This document shows positions 37,848 through 61,084 of a DNA stretch of 64,000 nucleotides, in pieces; position 1 is the stretch's first letter, and each line of letters begins with the position of its first letter. Made by a program: the position numbers and the translations under genes. The stretch is taken from contig NZ_CP108032.1 in assembly GCF_036169555.1 (NCBI RefSeq), forward strand, positions 186,001 to 250,000, given 5' to 3'. Under the pieces are notes generated by a model, which made no database searches, had not been told where the DNA came from, and was given only the letters and a program-made list of their open reading frames with translations. The DNA is from Streptomyces sp. NBC_00306. Its GTDB lineage: Bacteria > Actinomycetota > Actinomycetes > Streptomycetales > Streptomycetaceae.

Positions 37848-38516
37848 ATGTTCGTTCCCCGCCAATACCGAGAACCGCACCGGTCGTGGATGACCGACGT
37901 GATCCGCAACAATCCGATGGCATTGATGACGAGCAACGGTGTGGCCGACGGGGATTCACCCGGTGCGCCGTTCGCAACGCATCTGCCGGTCATTCCGAAT
38001 CCGGAGACCGGTGGGGAATGGCCGGAGGACCTGTCGGGTACGACGCTGCTGGGCCATATGAACCGGGCGAATCCGCACTGGGCGGCACTGGGCACGGGAA
38101 GTCCGGTGCTGCTGGTGTTCACCGGTCCGCACGCCTATGTCTCGCCGACCGTGTACGGGACGACGCCGGCCGCACCGACGTGGAACTTCACCTCGGTGCA
38201 TGTGCACGGTGTGATGGAGAAGCTGGAGTCACGGGAGGAGACGCTCGAGGTGGTGCAGTCCACCGTGCGGGCCTTCGAGGGCGACTTCGGTAACGGCTGG
38301 GACATGTCGGAGTCGATCGGCTACTTCCACAAACTGGCGCCCGCGGTAGGCGCGTTCCGGGTCCGGGTGGTGCGCGCGGACGGCATGTTCAAGCTCAGCC
38401 AGGAGCAGGCGGGTGAGGTGCGGGAGCGGGTGCAGCGCTCATTCGCGGAACGGGAGTGCGGCCGGCACCAGGCGACGGCGAAGCTGATGAGCGAGCTGCC
38501 GTGTGCACGGACCTGA
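37848..38516 (+). CDS. Piperazate synthase candidate (KtzT-like, PaiB/FMN-binding fold)
   Basis: 222 residues from the ATG at 37848 (MFVPRQYREPHRSWMTDVIRNNPMALM). The PaiB/FMN-binding split-barrel pattern is clear: ATHLPVIP, LLGHMNRANPHWAAL (His70), VLLVFTGPHAYVSPTVYG and TWNFTSVHVHG. Proteins of this fold are usually annotated as negative transcriptional regulators. KtzT is a haem-dependent member that forms the N-N bond of L-piperazate from N5-hydroxyornithine. Divergent placement to an ornithine N5-monooxygenase is the diagnostic context. I infer piperazate synthase; a plain PaiB regulator is the alternative. Confidence 0.8.
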   Translation: MFVPRQYREPHRSWMTDVIRNNPMALMTSNGVADGDSPGAPFATHLPVIPNPETGGEWPEDLSGTTLLGHMNRANPHWAALGTGSPVLLVFTGPHAYVSPTVYGTTPAAPTWNFTSVHVHGVMEKLESREETLEVVQSTVRAFEGDFGNGWDMSESIGYFHKLAPAVGAFRVRVVRADGMFKLSQEQAGEVRERVQRSFAERECGRHQATAKLMSELPCART

Positions 38517-38556
38517 GCCGGTCCCGCCGCCGTGGCGGCGGGGGGCGGAGATAGCG

Positions 38557-38592
38557 GCAGGGCCCGCACCCGGGGACGGGGGCGGGCCCTGC
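38557..38592. terminator. Hairpin terminator between piperazate synthase and LmbU-like genes
   Basis: Arms GCAGGGCCCGC (38557-38567) and complement (38582-38592) with a 14-base G-rich loop, located between the convergent stop codons. Confidence 0.65.
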
Positions 38593-38609
38593 GGCCGGGT
38601 GAGGAGGGG

Positions 38610-39314
38610 TCAGGCGCTGAGGCCCGCTTCCCGGGCCAGCCGGCCCCGGTCCTCGGGTTCTTCCAGGGCGCGCCCGGCGGCACTGTCGAGGGTTTGCAGG
38701 ACCCACTGTTCCAGGCCCAGTCCGGACTGTTCGGCCGCCTTGTGCCACCACTGCATGCGGCTGCCGGGCAGAGCGAGACGCCGGGTCGTCTCGAGCGGCA
38801 CACTCCGGGGCTGGTCGCCACCGCGGGCGATGCGCAGCGCGGTGCGGAGCTGTTTGGTGGTCCAGGTGTTCTGCTCGGCGCGGTCGAGCCATGTCTCCTG
38901 CTCGTCGACGGGCAGGGACGCGATCTCGGCGTGGTGCTGGAACGTCAGGGCGGCCCGGCGCCGGCCGGTGGGGAACCGGCGGGCCACCCAGGCGTAATTG
39001 CGCAGGGTCTGGTACTGCAGCCCGGCGGCGCGGATGCCGCGCTGGTAGCGGTCGGTGTAGTGGTCCTTGCCGTAGACCAGCCAGTCACCGAGCCACCAGG
39101 AGGAGGAGTCGACGATGCCGGAGAGCTGGCGGCCCGCCTGCTCCCAGTCCTCGTAGGTCATGGCGCCCGGTATCTGCAGGGCCACCTTGGTGGTGAGGAC
39201 CTGAACGCGGCGCGGCTCCTCGCCGCTGCGGCGCTGCGAGGACAGTGCCTGGGGGCGGCGGCGGAACGGGGCGACGTTCGCGCCGTCGAGGCCCGGGGTG
39301 CTGGGGGTGGTCAT
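38610..39314 (-). CDS. LmbU-family cluster-situated transcriptional regulator
   Basis: 234 residues from the ATG at 39314, with AGGAGG 4 bases upstream. The core matches what I know of LmbU, the lincomycin cluster activator, and its relatives: VLTTKVALQIPGAMTYEDWEQAGRQL, IVDSSSWWLGDWLVYGKDHY, AAGLQYQTLRNYAWVARRF, LTFQHHAEIASLPVDEQETWLDRAEQN and TWTTKQLRTALR. These regulators bind cluster promoters through a central helix-turn-helix. Both ends are disordered-looking. Divergent from the chorismate mutase gene across a 520-base region with a strong inverted repeat. Confidence 0.88.
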   Translation of the reverse strand: MTTPSTPGLDGANVAPFRRRPQALSSQRRSGEEPRRVQVLTTKVALQIPGAMTYEDWEQAGRQLSGIVDSSSWWLGDWLVYGKDHYTDRYQRGIRAAGLQYQTLRNYAWVARRFPTGRRRAALTFQHHAEIASLPVDEQETWLDRAEQNTWTTKQLRTALRIARGGDQPRSVPLETTRRLALPGSRMQWWHKAAEQSGLGLEQWVLQTLDSAAGRALEEPEDRGRLAREAGLSA

Positions 39315-39836
39315 CGTGCCTCCTGGTGGAGCGTGAACGCGTGCGGGTGTCGCCGTCCGTTCCCGGACGGGCGGTGTTGTTCAGGGGTGCGGCAGCGGTG
39401 GTCGGATGCGGCTCGGTGCCGGTCACCGTCGCGTCGTGCGGTGCCTGGCTGTCCTGTCCACACCCGTCGACCACTCCCCCCGTTCGCCTCGACCACAAAA
39501 CCTCCCACGTGCTGGCGGCCACCGGCCGGCTGGAAGGGCCGCCCCCGGCCGGGCGCATTGCTCGCGCGGGGACATCCCTCACTGACGTAAGGAATCGAAC
39601 ACCGAGCCGCGCAAGGGGGGCGCAACACGGCGGTGGGGGCGCCGTGTTGCGCACGTGTTGCGGGTGGAGGGGTTTCCTCGTCGGTGACGGTTCGCCGCAC
39701 TCGCCGGCGCCGCGGGCATCCGCCGGGTGCGTGCGGCAGACCGTCGGGCACCGTGCCGGCCGGCCCTTGCGGGGCGGCGGTGCAGGGTGCCGCTCCCCCG
39801 CCATCGAGAACCCCGCCATCGAGAAGAGGCCCGAAG
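39315..39836. other. Divergent LmbU/chorismate mutase control region
   Basis: 522 bases without a credible gene. Apart from the inverted repeat at 39620-39652, a direct repeat of CCGCCATCGAGAA sits just before the chorismate mutase start, and GACGTAAGG marks a possible promoter region near 39586. Confidence 0.45.
39620..39652. promoter_or_regulatory. Large inverted repeat, operator candidate
   Basis: GCGCAACACGGCG (39620-39632) and its exact complement (39640-39652) are separated by 7 bases. A further direct copy CGTGTTGCG follows at 39654-39662, giving three copies of the half-site. This is a good candidate target of the LmbU-like regulator encoded next to it, or of a pathway-level regulator. 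Confidence 0.6.
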
Positions 39837-40136
39837 ATGACCATCACCCATGCGCAGGCGTCCACCGAGAGGACCGGCGCCCGCACCGAGCAGGCGGCAT
39901 CGCTCATCGGCGGTGCCCGCGAGCGGATCGACGCGCTCGACAACCGCATCATCGGTCTGATCCGTGAGCGGATCGCCTACTCGGCCATGATCCAGGACGC
40001 GCGGATCGCGTCGGGCGGCCGCCGGGTGAACCTCTCGCGCGAGACGCAGATCCTGTCCCGCTACAACGAGGCCCTGGGCAAGCCCGGCACCACGCTGGCA
40101 TTGACGCTGCTGGAGCTGGGGCGGGGCCGTATCTGA
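39837..40136 (+). CDS. Small chorismate mutase (AroQ type)
   Basis: 99 residues from the ATG at 39837. The sequence ARERIDALDNRIIGLIRERIAYSAMIQDARIASGGRRVNLSRETQIL follows the actinobacterial AroQ helical pattern with the active-site Arg residues and the GGxRVxxxRExxI segment. It converts chorismate to prephenate in the phenylalanine/tyrosine pathway. In NRPS clusters such genes usually boost supply of an aromatic precursor, here perhaps an arylpyruvate-derived unit incorporated by modules outside the window. It is monocistronic and ended by two hairpins. Confidence 0.82.
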   Translation: MTITHAQASTERTGARTEQAASLIGGARERIDALDNRIIGLIRERIAYSAMIQDARIASGGRRVNLSRETQILSRYNEALGKPGTTLALTLLELGRGRI

Positions 40137-40141
40137 TCCGC

Positions 40142-40203
40142 CGCAGGGCAACGTGTCAGGGCCCGGCCGCAGTTGCGGCCGGGCCCTGACACGTTGCCCT
40201 GCG
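40142..40203. terminator. Perfect 30-bp inverted repeat terminator
   Basis: Bases 40142-40171 and 40174-40203 are exact complements with a 2-base GT loop, starting 5 bases after the chorismate mutase stop codon. It is by far the longest perfect hairpin in the window and probably acts on both convergent transcripts. Confidence 0.9.
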
Positions 40204-40221
40204 CTGTGGGGACGTGGCAGT

Positions 40222-40260
40222 GCCCTGCGGCCCGCCGGGAGGTCCGGCGGGCCGCAGGGC
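40222..40260. terminator. Second hairpin terminator in front of the NRPS stop
   Basis: 17-base perfect arms (40222-40238, 40244-40260), loop GAGGT, ending 19 bases before the NRPS stop codon on the minus strand. With the preceding repeat it forms a tandem bidirectional terminator. Confidence 0.85.
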
Positions 40261-40279
40261 TCTTCTGTGGGTGTGAGGG

Positions 40280-43200
40280 CTAGGACCCGGTGACCGCGGC
40301 GGCGAGTTCGGCGATCGTCTGACGCCGGAAGACGTCCTTGGCGGAGATCGTCAGTCCAGCCTTGCGTGCCTGCGCGACCACCGTGATGCCCAGGATCGAG
40401 TCACCGCCCAGTTCATAGAAGTTCTCGGCGATGCCGACCTGCTCGACGCCCAGGACGTCGGCCCAGATGGCGGCGAGGACCCGCTCGGTGTCGGTGCGCG
40501 GTGCGGAGCCGCTGTCGGGGTCCGCGGTGTGCACGGGGGCCGGCAGCGCCTTGCGGTCGATCTTGCCGTTGGGGGTGAGGGGGAAGGCCTCGAGGGCGAC
40601 AACAGCGGACGGCACCATGAACTCCGGCAGCCGGCCGGCGACGAACTCGCGCAGCTCGGTGGTCTCCACCCGGCGTCCCGCGGCGGGCCGTACATAGCCG
40701 ACGAGGCGCTTGTGGTCGCCGTCCTGGAGGGCGATGACGAACGCGGCCTCGATGTCCGGGTGCTGGACCAGGACCAGTTCGATCTCGCTGGGTTCGATGC
40801 GGTAGCCGCGGACCTTGACCTGGTGGTCCACCCGGCCGACGTATTCGATGGTGCCCTGCGCCGTCCAGCGCACCAGGTCCCCTGAGCGGTACATGCGGTC
40901 GCCCGGTACGGCGGCGAACGGGTTGTCCAGGAAGCGTTCGGCGGTCAGTTCGGGACGGCCCAGATAGCCGCGGGCGACGCCGGGACCGGCGATGTACAGC
41001 TCGCCGACGACACCGATGGGCACCGGGTTCAGCCGTTCGTCCAGGACGTGGACGGCCGTGTTGGCGAGAGGGCCGCCGATCGGCACGGGGGTGGTGCCGT
41101 CGGCCTCGCGGACCTCGTGCCAGGTGGCGAAGGTGGTGGTCTCGGTGGGGCCGTAGACGTGCAGCAGGCGCTGCGGCGGGCGGGCCGCCAGGACCTGCGC
41201 GACCCGGGCGGAGTTGACGGCCTCACCGCCGAACAGGACGTGCCGCAGGGTGGCGAAGGCGCTCGGATCGGCGGCGACGACCTGGTTGAAGACGGCGGTC
41301 GTCAGGAACAAGGTGGTGATCTCGTGGCGGGTCAGGGCGAGCATCAGAGCGGCCGGGTCGAGCAGGGTGTGCTTGTCGATGACGACCAGACGGGCGCCGG
41401 TGACCAGCGGTGCCCAGATCTCGAAGGTCGCCGCGTCGAAGGTGGCGTCCGCGCCCTGAGCGACGACGTCGTCCTCGCGCAGCGCGACGTAGTCGGCGTT
41501 GCACACCAGGCGGGTGATCGAGCGGTGTTCGACCACCGTGCCCTTGGGGGTGCCGGTGGATCCGGAGGTGTAGATGACGTAGGCGGCATCCCGCGGCGAG
41601 ACGCTGACGTGCGGCGCGTGCACGGGCTGCGCGGCCAGTGCCTCGCGCTGTTCGTCCAGGCAGATGGTAGTGACGGCGGTGTCGGGGAGCTTGCCGGTCA
41701 GGTGCCGCTCGGTCAGGCACACCGCCGCCCGGGCGTCGTCGAGCATGAAGCTCAGCCGGTCGCCGGGGTAGTCCGGATCGAGTGGCAGGTAGGCGCAGCC
41801 GGCACGCAGGACGCCGAGGAGGGCGGCGAACAGTTCGGGGCCGCGTGGCAGGCACACGGCGACGAAGGACCCCGGCCGCACCCCGCTGTCGAGCAACAGG
41901 TGAGCCAGCCGGTTGGCCCGTTCGTCGAGTTCGGCGTAGGTGGTGGTGACGGTGCCGTGGACGACGGCGACCGCGTCGGGCCGGGCGCGTACCTGGTCAC
42001 CGACGAGGTCGTGCACGCCGCGGTGGGCGGGGAAGTCCCGCTCGTTGACCGCCCAGTCGGTGTTCACCAGGCGGTGCTCGTCGGCGTCCAGCAGGGGCAG
42101 GTCGCCGACGGGCCGTGCGGGGTCGGCGACCGCGGCGCCGAGCAGCACCCCCAGGTGCCCGGCCCAGCGTTCGACGGTGGCGGCGTCGAACAGGGCGGTG
42201 TCGTACTCCAGGACACCCGTCAGGTCGCCGGCGGAGGTGGTGGTGAACTCGACGGTGATGTCGTGGGCGGGGGCGGGCCAGGAAGGGTGGAACTCGCTGA
42301 CGCGCGCGCCGGTCAGGGTGTACGCGGAGGGCGTCTCGCGCAGCAGCACCATGGCCTGCACCAGCGGGCGACCCGCCGTCCCGGAGCCTTCGGCGAGTTC
42401 GGAGACGAGTCGGCCGTAGGGCACATCCTGGTGCGAGAGGGCGTCCTGGACGGTGCGGACGCTGTCGGCGACCAGGTCGGCGAAGGGGGTGTCCGGGTGC
42501 ACCGTCTGCCGCAGGACCAGGGGGTTGGCGAAGTGGCCGACCACGTCGTGCAGATGGGGGTGGGGACGGCCGGGGGCCAGGGTGCCGACCGCCAGGTCCT
42601 GCTGCTGGCTGTAGCGGGAGAAGAGGACCTGGCAGGCGGCGAGGAGGCCGTCGAACAGGGTGCCGCCCTGCTCGCGGGCAAGTCCGCCCAAGGCGTGGGC
42701 GACAGAGGCGGGCACACGGAAGTCGTGCCGGGCGCCGGGCGTGGTGCGTGCGGCCGGCCGCGGCCGGTCGGTGGGCAGGCGCAGTGTGGGCAGGTCGGCG
42801 AGCCTCTCACGCCAGCAGTCGAGCCGGGCGGCGATCTTGGCGTCGGTGAAGCGTTTGCGCTGCCAGGCCGCGTGCTCGCGGTAGTGGCCGGTGGGTGCGG
42901 GCCGGGCGGGCCGGCCGGTCAGCGCCGCCGTGTACAGCTCGGCCAGGTCGGCGCCGAGGAGGTCCTTCGACGCGCGGTCCACGGCCAGGGGGTGCAGGCA
43001 CAGCACGAGGACATGCTCGCCGGCGGCGACATGAGCGTGCAGGACCCGCAGCACCGGGCCGGCCGCGAGGTCGAACGGTGCCGTGGCCAGCTGCCGTACC
43101 CGCTCCTCCAGCCCCGTCGCGTCGGAGCCGGTGAGATCGGCGAACTCCGGCTCGACGGGCCCGAAGAGGCCGGCAGGCCACACCCGCATGCCGGGAGCGC

Positions 43201-43465
43201 CGTCCACGGTGTGGTAGGTGGTGCGCAGCGGTTCGTGCCGGTCCACCAGCTGCCGCACCGCCTGGGCGAGCGCGGGGCCGTGCACCTCGCCGTGCAGACG
43301 CCAGCCGAGGACCACGGGCGGCTCGGCCGCCTGCGGTGGCCGCCGGTACAGCTCCTCCTGGCCCAGCGACATCGGCAGCACGGCCGGCACGGCCTCTGGC
43401 GGGACGGGGCGGGGGTGCGGCTGGTCGTCGAGCAGGGTGGCGGAGCCCGTCGTCAGGTCGGTCAT
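40280..43465 (-). CDS. Stand-alone NRPS module C*-A-T
   Basis: 1061 residues, ATG at 43465 with AAGGGAACGA upstream. The condensation-like domain (1-440) is degenerate: HHxxxDG reads HPLAVDR (about residue 160), so the catalytic His is lost, and motif C1 is also poor (LPMSLGQEELYR). The A domain (about 470-960) is intact: [53 protein letters not shown]. By alignment to PheA its pocket reads D-A-F-F-L-G-V-T-F-K, a hydrophobic Val/Ile/Leu-like code. The carrier (about 990-1060) has GGDSI. With no TE and a dead C domain, it probably acts first or in trans. Confidence 0.9.
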   Translation of the reverse strand: MTDLTTGSATLLDDQPHPRPVPPEAVPAVLPMSLGQEELYRRPPQAAEPPVVLGWRLHGEVHGPALAQAVRQLVDRHEPLRTTYHTVDGAPGMRVWPAGLFGPVEPEFADLTGSDATGLEERVRQLATAPFDLAAGPVLRVLHAHVAAGEHVLVLCLHPLAVDRASKDLLGADLAELYTAALTGRPARPAPTGHYREHAAWQRKRFTDAKIAARLDCWRERLADLPTLRLPTDRPRPAARTTPGARHDFRVPASVAHALGGLAREQGGTLFDGLLAACQVLFSRYSQQQDLAVGTLAPGRPHPHLHDVVGHFANPLVLRQTVHPDTPFADLVADSVRTVQDALSHQDVPYGRLVSELAEGSGTAGRPLVQAMVLLRETPSAYTLTGARVSEFHPSWPAPAHDITVEFTTTSAGDLTGVLEYDTALFDAATVERWAGHLGVLLGAAVADPARPVGDLPLLDADEHRLVNTDWAVNERDFPAHRGVHDLVGDQVRARPDAVAVVHGTVTTTYAELDERANRLAHLLLDSGVRPGSFVAVCLPRGPELFAALLGVLRAGCAYLPLDPDYPGDRLSFMLDDARAAVCLTERHLTGKLPDTAVTTICLDEQREALAAQPVHAPHVSVSPRDAAYVIYTSGSTGTPKGTVVEHRSITRLVCNADYVALREDDVVAQGADATFDAATFEIWAPLVTGARLVVIDKHTLLDPAALMLALTRHEITTLFLTTAVFNQVVAADPSAFATLRHVLFGGEAVNSARVAQVLAARPPQRLLHVYGPTETTTFATWHEVREADGTTPVPIGGPLANTAVHVLDERLNPVPIGVVGELYIAGPGVARGYLGRPELTAERFLDNPFAAVPGDRMYRSGDLVRWTAQGTIEYVGRVDHQVKVRGYRIEPSEIELVLVQHPDIEAAFVIALQDGDHKRLVGYVRPAAGRRVETTELREFVAGRLPEFMVPSAVVALEAFPLTPNGKIDRKALPAPVHTADPDSGSAPRTDTERVLAAIWADVLGVEQVGIAENFYELGGDSILGITVVAQARKAGLTISAKDVFRRQTIAELAAAVTGS

Positions 43466-43536
43466 CTCGTCGTTCCCTTCGCGTGGTTCGGGTGGCTCTC
43501 GTCGATGGCTGGGGGTCGTTCCGGGGGCGAGGGACG

Positions 43537-44731
43537 TTATGCGGCCACCTGGTCCGCCATGAGGTCGAGGAGTTCGGGGGTGAGGAACTCGTCGAGCGGG
43601 CAGACGCCCGACATCGTGGAGAAGTAGCGGGCGCTGAGTTCCGGGCTGGTCGATATCGCGCGCAGCAGGGCGATCTGGTGGTCGGGGGCGGCGAGTCGGC
43701 CGGTCTTGAGGGTGCTGCGGTAGTGCGGCATCAGTTCTTCGAGGCGCTCGGTCGCGAAGTGGTCGAGGGCGGCCTGCAGTTGGGCGGGGTCCTGGAGCCC
43801 GTCGCCGATGCAGTCGGCGAGCAGCTGGGCCTGGTAGAAGCCGTCGGTGATACCGCGGGCGGTGATCGAGTCCTTGTGGTGGCCCGCGTCGCCGATGAGG
43901 ACCCAGCCGGGTCCGGTGGCCTGCCGGAAGAAGTTGCGCTGGTCACCGGTGCCGTGGACGCGCTCCAGGCGCTCGCCGGCGGCCATCTGCTCACGGACCT
44001 CGGGGGCGGTCGACTCCACGCAGGCCAGCAGGGCGTTGAGTGCGTCGCCGCGGACGTCGTGGAACCGGTCCTGGGGGAAGTACCCGGCGACCAGGGTGGC
44101 GCCGTCGTTGGTGGGGACGGTGCCGACCCAGCTGCCCGGTGCCTCGTAGAGGCGGAACTGCTCCGGGAGGCCGGACCAGTAGCTGTAGTAGGCGCAGGTG
44201 AGGGCCGGGTTCTCGATCAGGAGCGGGGCGCCGAGTCGGTCGGCGACGGTGGAGCGCATTCCGTCGGCACCTATGACGAGGCGGGCGCGTTCGACGGTGC
44301 TGTTGCCGCTGCGGACGGAGCCGATCCGCACGCCCACCACCCGGTCGTCCTCGAAGACGAGGTCGCTGACCGAGCAGTTGTCACGGAACTCGGCGCCCGC
44401 TTGCACGGCGGCCTCGGCGAGGATCGCGTCGAGGAGGATACGGCGGGGCGCGTAGGCGGCGTGGTGGCCGTCCGCGGGCCAGGAGCAGCCCTCCATGCGG
44501 ACATCGCCGATGGTGTACTGGACGGAGTCCAGGGCGGGGGCGCCGGTGCCGGCGACGGCGGGCAGGACGCCCCAGTCGGCGAGCCGGGCGACGCCGGGCT
44601 GGTGGATGTAGAGGGTGGACAGGGTGTCCTTGGGGAACCGGGCACGCTCGAGGATGAGCACCCGGTATCCGGCGCGTGCGAGCAGCATGGCGGCCGGTGC
44701 TCCGGCGGCGCGTGCTCCCACCACTATGACG

Positions 44732-44739
<8 letters not shown>
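43537..44739 (-). CDS. FAD-dependent monooxygenase/oxidoreductase
   Basis: 400 residues. The TTG at 44739 is chosen because the Rossmann motif [23 protein letters not shown] begins immediately and GGGAG lies 8 bases upstream. The gene overlaps the NRPS stop by 8 bases. FAD contacts are seen in [23 protein letters not shown] and the GD motif [25 protein letters not shown]. It is of the para-hydroxybenzoate-hydroxylase/halogenase-like fold but lacks halogenase WxWxIP. Tight coupling to the NRPS implies tailoring of the peptide or of piperazate (hydroxylation or dehydrogenation); which one is open. Confidence 0.82.

Positions 44740-61084
<16,345 letters not shown>

Noticed and set aside
37848..38516. 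Reading the KtzT-like protein as a PaiB transcriptional repressor
   Set aside because: The automatic name for this fold is a repressor, but the gene faces an ornithine N5-monooxygenase in an NRPS locus, the known arrangement for piperazate synthesis.
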